Positions 26,163 to 34,786 of a DNA stretch of 47,435 bases are shown here, one piece after another. The notes under the pieces were generated by a model, which saw only the letters and a program-made list of their open reading frames with translations, was not told the origin of the DNA and made no database searches. A program made the translations under genes and the position numbers. The first letter of the stretch is position 1. Each line of letters starts with the position of its first letter. The stretch spans positions 1-47,435 of the forward strand of contig JAZNWU010000012.1 in assembly GCA_045593555.1 (NCBI GenBank), given 5' to 3'. Source of the stretch: Fimenecus sp045593555. Its GTDB lineage: Bacteria; Bacillota; Clostridia; Oscillospirales; Acutalibacteraceae.

Positions 26163-27574
26163 ATGTTATAAAATCCTTTTTTACAAAATTAAATAATATG
26201 TCACCTGCATCCAAGGCATCTTTCTGGTTTGTTGTGTCAAACATAGTGTTAAAAGGTATTTCTTTTATAACAACACCAATTTTTACACGACTTCTTGATG
26301 TGGCAGACTATGGTGTGTCAAATCTTTTTATAACATGGGAAGGTATTATAAGCATTTTTGCAACACTTTCACTTTCAGGTGGTGTTTATAATGTTGCAAT
26401 GACGAAATATGAAAAAGATATTGATACAGTAACATCTTCATTAATTGGTCTTACAGCAATTGCTTCAACTCTTGTGTATTCGTGTTGTATAGTTGTTAAT
26501 TTTTTATTTCCAAACCTTTTTGAACTGAATACAGGCTACTTGGTATTTATGTGGATACAAACCTTTTTCAATGCAACTACAGCTTTCTGGCTTATGCGTA
26601 AGAGGTTTACATTTGATTACAAAAAAGTCATTGCATATACTTTTTCAAATGCCATATTAAGTCCTGTTGTTGCCATAATTGCAGTTCATTTTACAGCGGA
26701 AAATAAGGCGTATGCAAAGGTTATTGGCTCAGGTTTATGGCCTATTCTTATAGGTCTTATTATTACGATAATGCTTGTTTTCAAGGGGAAGAAGCTATAT
26801 CATAAAGAATATTGGAAATATGCTTTAAAATTCAATATACCATTATTACCACATTATCTGGCAAGTGGAACCGTAGGCTCAATCGGTAAAATTATGTTGA
26901 ACTATTTCTTCAATACAACATATGTAGGTTTATACGGTATAGCTGGTAGTATTACAGGTGTTATGAGTATTGTAACAAGTTCCATCAACAACGCCCTTAT
27001 TCCGCATACACTTCAGTCAATCAAGAATGGTACAATTAAAGAACTGAATAAAAGCATAAAAAGATATTTGTTTTTAATTGCAATTGTATGTTGTGGTATT
27101 TTATTGTTTGCGAGAGAAGCAATATTGATTTTAGCCACACCTGATTATATGGATGCAATCTGGTTTGTAGCACCTCTCGTACTTGGAACGTTTATATCAT
27201 TTTTATCAGGTATTTTAGGGAACATTGTTTTCTATTATGAAGAAACTAAGTTTATGTCTTTTGCTACAATGGTAACAGCAGTTGCTAATGTTGTTTTAAA
27301 CTTTTTAGGCATTAAGTTATTTGGACCGTATGCAGTGGGATATGTCACATTGATAACCGGATTGATAAGATGTTTTATGTACTATTTCACAGCCAAGAAA
27401 TTTGAAAAAAGTTTAAAACAGATAGTTAGTTTGAACTTTATAATCATATTGTTCCTATGTCTGTTTGTTATTATGATTTTAAGTTTGATATTCTGGGAGA
27501 ACTTAATTGCAAAAATACTTTTACTTGGCATTGTTGGAATAATCGTTATTATATTCAGAAAACAAATATTTTAA
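26159..27574 (+). CDS. Wzx-type lipid-linked oligosaccharide flippase (MATE/MOP superfamily)
   Basis: The 471-residue protein has about twelve to fourteen membrane segments. It carries the polysaccharide-export start SPASKASFWFVVSNIVLKG, then FITTPIFTRLLDVADYGVSNLF, which is the classic first-helix signature of Wzx/RfbX proteins. It would move completed repeat units on undecaprenyl diphosphate across the membrane for the EpsG-like polymerase. The 4-nt overlap with the preceding glycosyltransferase gene supports tight cotranslation. Confidence 0.92.
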   Translation: MNVIKSFFTKLNNMSPASKASFWFVVSNIVLKGISFITTPIFTRLLDVADYGVSNLFITWEGIISIFATLSLSGGVYNVAMTKYEKDIDTVTSSLIGLTAIASTLVYSCCIVVNFLFPNLFELNTGYLVFMWIQTFFNATTAFWLMRKRFTFDYKKVIAYTFSNAILSPVVAIIAVHFTAENKAYAKVIGSGLWPILIGLIITIMLVFKGKKLYHKEYWKYALKFNIPLLPHYLASGTVGSIGKIMLNYFFNTTYVGLYGIAGSITGVMSIVTSSINNALIPHTLQSIKNGTIKELNKSIKRYLFLIAIVCCGILLFAREAILILATPDYMDAIWFVAPLVLGTFISFLSGILGNIVFYYEETKFMSFATMVTAVANVVLNFLGIKLFGPYAVGYVTLITGLIRCFMYYFTAKKFEKSLKQIVSLNFIIILFLCLFVIMILSLIFWENLIAKILLLGIVGIIVIIFRKQIF

Positions 27575-27596
27575 TTAAAAGAACAGGAAAAGCCAT

Positions 27597-29828
27597 ATGA
27601 ATGGAAAAAAAATCGGCATTATTACCGTGCACAGAAATGTGAATTACGGTGCTAACCTGCAGGCATTTGCAAGCTGTAAATATATTAATAATTCAGGATT
27701 TGACGCTGAAATTATTGATTATTACCCAAAAGAAATTGATAAGGATAACTACTTGTTCAGTTGGCTTAAACTTTCATATGACTGTGGTAAAACAAACTCT
27801 TTAATTCATAATTTAAAGCTTGCTACAGCACTTGCATTGTCTGCACCAAGAAAAAATATAAGGCTTAAAAGCTTTTATAAATTTAGAGAGAATTATTGCA
27901 AACTATCACCTAAATATACTGAAAGCAAAGATATTGTGAATGGTGGATATACCGATGTTGTTTGTGGTAGTGACCAGATTTGGAATCCTGATATTACAGA
28001 CGGAATAAACCCATTTTATTTTGGTGATATTTTAGGTGTCACAAATAAAATTTCTTATGCAGCAAGTCTTGGTAAATCGGAATATAACGAGGAAGACAAA
28101 CAAAAAGCAGCCGAACTTATAAAGAAAATGGACTATGTGTCAGTTCGTGAAGAAAAATCAGTTGAATACATAAAACGTATTTCAGGAAAAAAAGTTATAG
28201 ATGTTTGCGACCCTGTATTCCTGCTTTCAAAAGAAGAATATGAATTAATTGCTAAACCAATTAAAGTCAAAAAGCCATATTTATTGTTGTATAGTGTTGT
28301 AAGTAATCAAGAAATGCTTTCGGCAGCAAAGAAATATGCTAAAAAAAAGGGATTAACTCTTGTTGAAATTTGTCAGAGCAAGAATCGTAATGCAAAACAT
28401 GTACAGATATGTACTGCTTCTCCCGAGGAATTTTTAGGTGCGATAAAAGATGCAGAAACAGTTGTTACAAATTCTTTTCATGGAACTGCTTTTTCAATAA
28501 TATTTAATAAAGATGTATATGTATTTAACAATAAAGCACGCGGTAGTCGAATAACAAATATTTTAAGTAAAGCAGGTATGGAAAGTCGTATAGTTGAAAA
28601 TGAAATTCAAGAACTTTCACCAATTGATTATCAAACTGTGAAACAGAATTATGATGTTTATATTAATTCTTCAAAACAGTTTTTGCTTTCTGCATTAAAC
28701 ACCGAAAAGAAACCTATAACGAATGCTTGTGTTGGTTGTGGTGCTTGTAAAGCGGTATGCAAAGTTGATGCAGTAAACCTTACAAGAGATAATGGTAGCT
28801 TTATTAAAGGCTATATTGATACAGGTAAGTGTGTTGATTGTGGTATGTGCAGTAATGTTTGCCCTGTAAAAAATACCCCAATTAAAGCAGAACCAAAAAA
28901 GGTTTTTGCGTTTAAGGCAAATGATAATATCAGAAAGAATTCAACATCAGGTGGTGTGGCTTCGGCACTTGCTGAAAGTATTATAAAGAATAACGGAAGC
29001 GTTTACGGAGCATATTTAGACAACGACTTCAGTCTTAAACACATCAGGATAAATTCAATTGAAGAAATTGGTTTGTTACAGGGAACTAAGTATATTCAAA
29101 GCGATATGACAGGAGTTTTTGACAGTCTAAAAAGCGACCTTGCAAATGACATTCCTGTATTATTTGTAGGAACACCTTGTCAGGTAGCTTCAGTCAGCAA
29201 TTTCGCACTTAAACAGAAACTAAATACTCAAAATTTATATCTTTGTGATATAATATGTCATGGTGTCCCGTCACCAAAGATTTTTAAGGACTATATTTCG
29301 TGGCTTGACGGTGCAGAAAAAAACAGAGTAAAGAAATATTATTTCAGAAATAAGAGTATTTCATGGCGTGGTGATTCGAGTGCTGTGGAAACAGAGATGT
29401 CAGAACTTGTGCATAATGAAAATTCTTCTGCATTTTTGAATATTTATTACAGTAACAATATAACAAATGATGCTTGTTTTGAATGTCGTTTTTCTTCTCA
29501 AGATAGAGTAAGTGATTTGACGATATCGGATTTCTGGGGAATAGAGAACGATTATCCTGAATTTGAAGATAAATTAGGCGTATCAATGGTTATGGTTAAT
29601 ACCCAAAAAGGTAAAATGATTTTCGATAGACTTGATGGAGAAAAGGCAGAAGCAAACATTGATAATGCAAAACAACCTCAGTTAAAACAGCCACCATCAA
29701 AGCCGGATGGCTATGATGCGTTTTGGCGAAACTATAAAGAAAATGGCATAGAGTATGCAATAAATAGTTTTGGCATACCGAAAACCAGTATGAAAACAAA
29801 AATTTATAATCTGATAAAGAAAAAATAG
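27597..29828 (+). CDS. Fusion: polysaccharide pyruvyltransferase + 4Fe-4S/FrhB-like domain
   Basis: The 743-residue protein has two parts. Residues 1-365 are a CsaB/WcaK-type pyruvyltransferase: NYGANLQAFA at the start, CGSDQIWNP (near 123-131), and TNSFHGTAFSIIFNK. This half would add a pyruvate ketal from PEP to a sugar. From about residue 378 follow two CxxCxxC-type 4Fe-4S clusters (CVGCGACKAVC and CVDCGMCSNVC). An FrhB/FdhB-like domain comes next, with STSGGVASALAE, FVGTPCQVASV, ICHGVPSPKIF and a late CFECRFSSQDR. Separate neighbours of these two types are common in surface-glycan loci; here they are joined. The role of the redox half is unknown, and no F420 is implied. Confidence 0.88.
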   Translation: MNGKKIGIITVHRNVNYGANLQAFASCKYINNSGFDAEIIDYYPKEIDKDNYLFSWLKLSYDCGKTNSLIHNLKLATALALSAPRKNIRLKSFYKFRENYCKLSPKYTESKDIVNGGYTDVVCGSDQIWNPDITDGINPFYFGDILGVTNKISYAASLGKSEYNEEDKQKAAELIKKMDYVSVREEKSVEYIKRISGKKVIDVCDPVFLLSKEEYELIAKPIKVKKPYLLLYSVVSNQEMLSAAKKYAKKKGLTLVEICQSKNRNAKHVQICTASPEEFLGAIKDAETVVTNSFHGTAFSIIFNKDVYVFNNKARGSRITNILSKAGMESRIVENEIQELSPIDYQTVKQNYDVYINSSKQFLLSALNTEKKPITNACVGCGACKAVCKVDAVNLTRDNGSFIKGYIDTGKCVDCGMCSNVCPVKNTPIKAEPKKVFAFKANDNIRKNSTSGGVASALAESIIKNNGSVYGAYLDNDFSLKHIRINSIEEIGLLQGTKYIQSDMTGVFDSLKSDLANDIPVLFVGTPCQVASVSNFALKQKLNTQNLYLCDIICHGVPSPKIFKDYISWLDGAEKNRVKKYYFRNKSISWRGDSSAVETEMSELVHNENSSAFLNIYYSNNITNDACFECRFSSQDRVSDLTISDFWGIENDYPEFEDKLGVSMVMVNTQKGKMIFDRLDGEKAEANIDNAKQPQLKQPPSKPDGYDAFWRNYKENGIEYAINSFGIPKTSMKTKIYNLIKKK

Positions 29829-29839
29829 GAGAATGTGTT

Positions 29840-30883
29840 ATGTCTAATTTTAAAAACAAAACTTTAATGATTACCGGTGGTACAGGTTCATTCGGTAACA
29901 CAGTTCTCAGAAGATTTTTAGAAACAGATATAGGTGAAATTCGTGTTTTTTCCCGTGATGAGAAAAAGCAAGATGATATGCGTCACGAATTTCAGCAGAA
30001 GTATCCCGAGGTTGCCGACAAGCTTAAGTTTTACATAGGTGATGTAAGAGATTTGCAATCTGTAAAAAACGCTATGCATGGTGTGAATTATATATTCCAT
30101 GCAGCGGCGCTTAAACAAGTCCCATCTTGTGAATTTTTCCCTGTTGAGGCTGTTAAAACTAATGTTCTTGGCACTGATAACGTGCTTACTGCAGCTATCG
30201 ATGAGGGAGTTGAATGTGTAATATGTCTTTCAACAGATAAGGCAGCATATCCTGTAAATGCTATGGGAACATCAAAGGCTATGATGGAAAAGGTTGTTGT
30301 TGCAAAGTCACGAACAGTCAGTCCTGAAAAGACAAAGATTTGCTGTACTCGTTACGGAAATGTTTTATGCTCACGTGGCTCAGTTGTGCCTCTCTGGATC
30401 GACCAGATTAGAGAAGGTAAACCTATTACAATTACTGAACCTACAATGACACGATTTGTAATGAGCCTTGAAGAAGCAGTTGACCTTGTTCTCTTTGCAT
30501 TTGAGAATGGTGAAAGTGGTGACATTCTTGTACAGAAAGCACCTGCTTGTACTATCGAAGTTCTTGCACAGGCAGTAAAAGAGCTTTTCAATCCTGAAGC
30601 TGAAATTAAGGTTATTGGCATCCGTCACGGTGAAAAAGTTTATGAAACACTTCTTACAAACGAAGAATGTGCAAATGCTATCGATATGGGTGATTTCTAC
30701 CGTGTTCCTGCAGATAAGCGTGGCCTTAATTATGATAAATATTTCAAAGATGGTGATAAAGAGAGAAATACTCTTACAGAATTCAATTCAAATAATACAG
30801 AATTGTGGACAGTTGAACAAGTAAAAGAAAAACTTTTAAGTCTTTCATATATTCAAAATGAACTTACAAATTGGGATAAATAA
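29840..30883 (+). CDS. capE: UDP-GlcNAc 4,6-dehydratase/5-epimerase (CapE/FnlA/WbjB)
   Basis: The 347-residue SDR catalyses the first step of UDP-L-FucNAc synthesis. Visible are the NADP motif GGTGSFG (residues 13-19), RVFSRDEKKQDDMR, the AALKQVPSCEFFPVEAVKTN region, and the modified catalytic site with TSKAMMEKVV in place of the usual YxxxK, which is characteristic of this family. It is followed by capF and capG homologues in biosynthetic order with 3-13 nt gaps. Confidence 0.93.
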   Translation: MSNFKNKTLMITGGTGSFGNTVLRRFLETDIGEIRVFSRDEKKQDDMRHEFQQKYPEVADKLKFYIGDVRDLQSVKNAMHGVNYIFHAAALKQVPSCEFFPVEAVKTNVLGTDNVLTAAIDEGVECVICLSTDKAAYPVNAMGTSKAMMEKVVVAKSRTVSPEKTKICCTRYGNVLCSRGSVVPLWIDQIREGKPITITEPTMTRFVMSLEEAVDLVLFAFENGESGDILVQKAPACTIEVLAQAVKELFNPEAEIKVIGIRHGEKVYETLLTNEECANAIDMGDFYRVPADKRGLNYDKYFKDGDKERNTLTEFNSNNTELWTVEQVKEKLLSLSYIQNELTNWDK

Positions 30884-30896
30884 TTGAGGAATACTT

Positions 30897-32042
30897 ATGA
30901 AAATTCTTGTAACGGGTGCAAAAGGTTTTATTGGGAAAAATCTTATTGCTACTTTGAATACAATTAAAGAAGGTAAAAATAAGACTACAAAGCTGCCGAC
31001 AGACCTTGAAATCTGCCAATTTGATATTGATACAGATAAAGCACTTTTAGATGAATTTTGTAATGGTTGTGATTTTGTCGTAAACCTTGCAGGCGTCAAC
31101 AGACCACAGAATTCAGAGGAATTTATGGAAGGCAATTTTGGATTTGCATCCCGACTTCTTAAAACTCTGAAAAAATATAATAACACTTGTCCTGTTTTAC
31201 TTTCGTCTTCTATACAAGCAACACTTGATAACCCTTACGGACAAAGCAAAAAAGCAGGGGAGGACCTGTTCTTTAAATATTCCGAAGAAACAGGTGCAAA
31301 GGTTCTTGTGTATCGCTTTCCGAATGTTTTTGGCAAATGGTGCAAACCAAATTATAACAGTGCAGTTGCAACATTCTGCAATAATATTGCTAACGATTTA
31401 CCAATTCAGGTAAATGACAGAAGCCATCCTATGACACTTGTGTATGTTGATGATGTGGTTAATGAAATTATCAATGCAATGTGTGGTAACGAAACAAAAG
31501 ACGGTAATTTTTGCAAAGTACCTGTTGAACACAAAATAACTTTAGGTGAAATAGTAGATTTAATATATTCATTCAAAGATAGTCGTGAAAACAAAATGGT
31601 ACCTGATATGACTGAAGGTAGTTTTTCAAAGAAACTTTATAGTACATATCTTTCATATCTGCCAAAGGACAAGTTTTCATATCCGCTGAAAATGAATGGT
31701 GACGAAAGAGGGTCATTCACTGAAATCTTGAGAACAGTCAATAATGGTCAGTTTTCTGTGAATATTTCAAAACCCGGAATCACAAAAGGTCAGCATTGGC
31801 ACCATACAAAAAATGAGAAATTCCTTGTTGTTTCGGGTAAAGGTGTAATCCGTTTCCGAAAAATTGATGAGGATGAAGTTGTTGAGTATTTTGTTTCAGG
31901 CGAAAAACTTGAAGTGGTTGATATTCCAACAGGTTACACTCACAATATTGAAAACCTTGGTGATACAGATATGGTCACATTTATGTGGTGTAATGAGTGC
32001 TTTAACCCTAATCAGCCTGATACATTCTATATGGAGGTCTAA
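30897..32042 (+). CDS. capF: Bifunctional UDP-2-acetamido-hexulose 3-epimerase/4-reductase (CapF/FnlB/WbjC)
   Basis: The 381-residue protein has an N-terminal SDR domain (GAKGFIGKN at 7-15, LAGVNRPQNSEEF, NPYGQSKKAGE as YxxxK, YVDDVVNEI). The C-terminal zinc cupin runs from about residue 255 (GDERGSFTEILRTVNNGQFS, then GQHWHHTKNEKFLVVSG with metal-binding His residues). It would epimerise C3 and reduce C4 of the CapE product to UDP-6-deoxy-L-talosamine. Its SDR half is paralogous to the cupin-less gene at 22119-22865. The ATG follows a TTGAGGA stretch. Confidence 0.94.
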   Translation: MKILVTGAKGFIGKNLIATLNTIKEGKNKTTKLPTDLEICQFDIDTDKALLDEFCNGCDFVVNLAGVNRPQNSEEFMEGNFGFASRLLKTLKKYNNTCPVLLSSSIQATLDNPYGQSKKAGEDLFFKYSEETGAKVLVYRFPNVFGKWCKPNYNSAVATFCNNIANDLPIQVNDRSHPMTLVYVDDVVNEIINAMCGNETKDGNFCKVPVEHKITLGEIVDLIYSFKDSRENKMVPDMTEGSFSKKLYSTYLSYLPKDKFSYPLKMNGDERGSFTEILRTVNNGQFSVNISKPGITKGQHWHHTKNEKFLVVSGKGVIRFRKIDEDEVVEYFVSGEKLEVVDIPTGYTHNIENLGDTDMVTFMWCNECFNPNQPDTFYMEV

Positions 32043-32045
32043 ATT

Positions 32046-33230
32046 ATGAAATTAGATTATTCAGATATTAAATTCAAAGACAATGGTAAATTAAAACTTT
32101 TGATTATCGTGGGTACTCGTCCTGAAATCATCCGTCTTTCTGCCGTTATAAATAAGTGCAGAGAGTATTTTGACTGCATTCTTGCTCATACAGGTCAGAA
32201 TTATGATTATAATCTTAACGGAGTTTTCTTCAAAGATTTAAAACTTCAGGACCCTGAGGTCTATATGGATGCAGTAGGTGATGACCTTGGTGCAACAATC
32301 GGCAATATTATCAATTGTTCATATAAGCTTATGGAAGAAATAAAACCAGATGCAATGCTCATTTTAGGTGATACAAATTCTTGCCTTTCAGCAATTCCTG
32401 CAAAAAGACTTCATATTCCTATTTTCCATATGGAAGCAGGTAATCGTTGCAAGGATGAGTGCCTTCCTGAAGAAACAAACAGAAGAATCGTTGACATTAT
32501 TTCTGATGTTAACCTTGCTTATTCTGAACACGCAAGAAAATATCTTCATGAATGTGGTCTTCCAAAGGAAAGAGTTTATGTAACAGGTTCACCAATGGCA
32601 GAAGTGCTTCGCAACAATTTGGAAGAAATCGAAAAGTCACAGATTCATTCAAAATTGGGACTCTCAAAAGGCAAATACATTCTTCTTTCTGCACATAGAG
32701 AAGAAAATATTGATACAGAAAAGAATTTTCTTTCTCTTTTCAATGCAATTAATAAACTTGCAGAAAAATATGATATGCCTATTCTTTATTCTTGTCATCC
32801 AAGAAGCAAAAAAAGACTACTTGAAAGTGGATTCAAGCTTGATAAGAGAGTTATTCAGCATGAGCCTCTTGGTTTCCATGACTACAACTGTTTGCAGATG
32901 AATGCTTTTGCAGTAATTTCCGATAGTGGAACATTACCTGAAGAAAGTTCCTTCTTCACATCGGTTGGCAAGTCATTTCCTGCAGTTTGTATCCGTACAT
33001 CAACCGAAAGACCTGAAGCACTTGACAAGGCTTGCTTTGTACTTGCAGGTATCAGTGAAAAATCACTTCTTCAGGCAGTCGAAACTGCAGTAGCTATGAA
33101 TGAAAATAATGATTTTGGAATTCCGGTACCTGACTATATTGACGAAAATGTTTCAAATAAGGTTGTAAAGCTCATACAGTCATACACAAGCGTTGTAAAC
33201 AAAATGGTCTGGAGAAAAACAGAAGATTAA
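32046..33230 (+). CDS. capG: UDP-N-acetylglucosamine 2-epimerase family, UDP-L-FucNAc-forming (CapG/FnlC/WbjD)
   Basis: The 394-residue protein of the non-hydrolysing 2-epimerase family has LLIIVGTRPEIIRLSAVI near the start, MEAGNRCKDECLPEETNRRIVD near residue 130, LSAHREENID and SDSGTLPEESSF. In this context it is the last enzyme of the UDP-L-FucNAc route, epimerising C2 of the CapF product. It is the last gene of the plus-strand locus; a bidirectional terminator follows immediately. Confidence 0.92.
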   Translation: MKLDYSDIKFKDNGKLKLLIIVGTRPEIIRLSAVINKCREYFDCILAHTGQNYDYNLNGVFFKDLKLQDPEVYMDAVGDDLGATIGNIINCSYKLMEEIKPDAMLILGDTNSCLSAIPAKRLHIPIFHMEAGNRCKDECLPEETNRRIVDIISDVNLAYSEHARKYLHECGLPKERVYVTGSPMAEVLRNNLEEIEKSQIHSKLGLSKGKYILLSAHREENIDTEKNFLSLFNAINKLAEKYDMPILYSCHPRSKKRLLESGFKLDKRVIQHEPLGFHDYNCLQMNAFAVISDSGTLPEESSFFTSVGKSFPAVCIRTSTERPEALDKACFVLAGISEKSLLQAVETAVAMNENNDFGIPVPDYIDENVSNKVVKLIQSYTSVVNKMVWRKTED

Positions 33231-33234
33231 GACA

Positions 33235-33262
33235 TAAAAAAGGGGCTCATTCGAGTCCCTTA
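33235..33262. terminator. Bidirectional terminator at the end of the polysaccharide locus
   Basis: AAGGGGCTC and GAGTCCCTT (33240-33262) form a stem with one G-U pair around a 4-nt ATTC loop. T/A-rich tracts on both sides allow termination of the plus-strand locus and of the minus-strand peptidase gene. Confidence 0.8.
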
Positions 33263-33784
33263 AATTTTATTCATCAACCCAAGTTTTACAAATAATTTCC
33301 CTAAACCGAGTTTAACTATAATCTTTTTTAAATAATGTTTTGATTTTCTTACAATAGGAATTATAGTCTTTCTTGCAGGTAATAATGCCATCCATAAACT
33401 ACTATAAATTCTATATGGAATGTTTGTTACGTTAAAGACTTTTCCTTTTCGTGTAATAGAATTTACAACACCTATAATGTGTCTGTCCCGGATTCCGTGC
33501 TCCAATGTCCATTGATTATCACCGCAGAGAACATATCCCTTGTCATCAACACCAACAATACGGTGAAGCACAAATTGACCGTTATCACGGAGATAGAAAA
33601 TAATATCACCTTTTTTAGGATTTTCGCATTTTATCAAGTCAACAGTATCTCGTCCCCAAACAAGCAAAGGACGCATACTGATTCCTGTAATAGGTAACTT
33701 TACCATTCCACCACTATCAATTTTTTCTTTTATCATAGGATAAATCTCTTTAAGAGAAACCTTTTGCTTTTGTGATTTTTCCAT
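33260..33784 (-). CDS. S24/S26-family signal-peptidase-like protein
   Basis: The 174-residue protein has the Ser nucleophile motif GISMRPLL (S36), KKGDIIFYL, and a His at the second catalytic site (FVLHRIVGVD, H74) where classic bacterial SPase I has Lys. That Ser-His pattern is that of the SipW/ER-type group. GDNQWTLEHGI and HIIGVV complete the fold. There is no N-terminal membrane anchor before the Ser; a hydrophobic patch near residues 122-140 could associate with the membrane. The target is unknown. ATG at 33784 is chosen for the GAGGTT about 7 nt upstream. Its promoter carries a perfect inverted repeat. The gene faces the polysaccharide locus convergently. Confidence 0.82.
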   Translation of the reverse strand: MEKSQKQKVSLKEIYPMIKEKIDSGGMVKLPITGISMRPLLVWGRDTVDLIKCENPKKGDIIFYLRDNGQFVLHRIVGVDDKGYVLCGDNQWTLEHGIRDRHIIGVVNSITRKGKVFNVTNIPYRIYSSLWMALLPARKTIIPIVRKSKHYLKKIIVKLGLGKLFVKLGLMNKI

Positions 33785-33814
33785 CAATATAACCTCATAT
33801 TAAAAACTGAATAA

Positions 33815-33843
33815 ATTATAACTAAATGAGTTATAAAAGTCAA
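33815..33843 (-). promoter_or_regulatory. Promoter of the S26 peptidase gene with an internal inverted repeat
   Basis: Minus strand: -35 TTGACT (33838-33843), 17-bp spacer, -10 TATAAT (33815-33820). A perfect inverted repeat TTATAACT-N5-AGTTATAA (33816-33836) fills the spacer and overlaps the -10, the usual place for a repressor site. The -35 begins 3 bp past the stop of the upstream transporter gene. Confidence 0.8.
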
Positions 33844-33845
33844 TG

Positions 33846-34709
33846 TCAAGACTTTTTCTTAAGAGAATTCCATGCATTAAAAATTGCTGCTGAAATGATA
33901 ATTGCGTAACCTAAAAAGCTTAAAGCGTCAGGCAAATCTCCAAATATAATTAAACTGAGTAATGTTGTAAAAATAATTTGCGAATAGTCGTAAACTGAAA
34001 TTTCCTTTGCAGGAGCTTTGGAATATGCTGAGGTAATAAAGAACTGACCACCACTTGCACTAAGTCCCGCAAGGATAAGATATAACCATTGCGAAGGTGT
34101 CATTGGTGTGAAATCAAATATCAACCAAGGCAATGTGACAACACAAGAGAACATTGAAAAGTAGAACACAATCAATGGTCCTTTAAATCCATTTTGTGTA
34201 AGCTTTCGCACATAAGTGTACGCAAGTCCTGCCATAAGTCCACCGATGAAACCAAGAAATGAAGGTAACCCATCAAATGAGAATGATGGTTTCATTACAA
34301 ATAATGCACCTATAAAAGCCAATGTAACTGCAAGAAACTGCTTCCAATTTGCCTTTTCTTTGAGAATAAAAATGGAGAATACAACTGCAAAGAAAGGTGA
34401 TAATTTGTTGAGCATTGAAGCGTCTGCAAGGTTAATTTTACTTACAGCATAGAAATTACATAAAATACCTAAAGTTCCTGCAATTGCACGAATAAGCAGA
34501 TAAGATATGTTTTTACCTTTTGGCAATTCCCATTGATGATTTTTTGTAATAACAACAAATGCGAAAATCATCGCCACAGCGTTCCTGAAAAAGCTTTTCT
34601 GAATTATGGGCAAATCTCCCGACAACTTCACAAAAAGCCCCATAAGGGCGAAGAAAAATGCAGAAATGATAATATATATAATTCCTTTTGTCTTGTCATT
34701 CTTTATCAT
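33846..34709 (-). CDS. EamA/DMT-family transporter
   Basis: The 287-residue membrane protein has about ten hydrophobic helices in two repeated EamA units, each starting with a GxxYxxxSAxxFA-like pattern (IIYIIISAFFFALMGLFVKL, and the second unit beginning near residue 147 at GFIGGLMAGLAYTYVRKL). The last helices carry VYDYSQIIFTTLLSLIIFGD. Family members export or import metabolites; the substrate cannot be told. GGTGA lies 7 nt before the ATG. A terminator of the upstream uracil permease separates the two. Confidence 0.88.
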   Translation of the reverse strand: MIKNDKTKGIIYIIISAFFFALMGLFVKLSGDLPIIQKSFFRNAVAMIFAFVVITKNHQWELPKGKNISYLLIRAIAGTLGILCNFYAVSKINLADASMLNKLSPFFAVVFSIFILKEKANWKQFLAVTLAFIGALFVMKPSFSFDGLPSFLGFIGGLMAGLAYTYVRKLTQNGFKGPLIVFYFSMFSCVVTLPWLIFDFTPMTPSQWLYLILAGLSASGGQFFITSAYSKAPAKEISVYDYSQIIFTTLLSLIIFGDLPDALSFLGYAIIISAAIFNAWNSLKKKS

Positions 34710-34733
34710 ACTTTGTCACCATAAGTATTTTAC

Positions 34734-34769
34734 CACAAAAAAATCCCCGTAGCAATAAACTACGAGGAT
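34734..34769 (-). terminator. Terminator of the uracil permease gene
   Basis: Minus strand: ATCCTCGTAG and CTACGGGGAT (34743-34769) pair around a 7-nt loop, followed by a run of seven T residues. Confidence 0.88.
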
Positions 34770-34786
34770 AATTTGCATTTTATAGT

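Noticed and set aside
6426..29828. F420 biosynthesis or F420-dependent metabolism, suggested by the CofE-like gene and the FrhB-like half of the fusion protein
   Set aside because: FrhB-like domains are common in glycan loci of organisms without F420, and no other F420 gene is present, so the two names together are not evidence of the cofactor.
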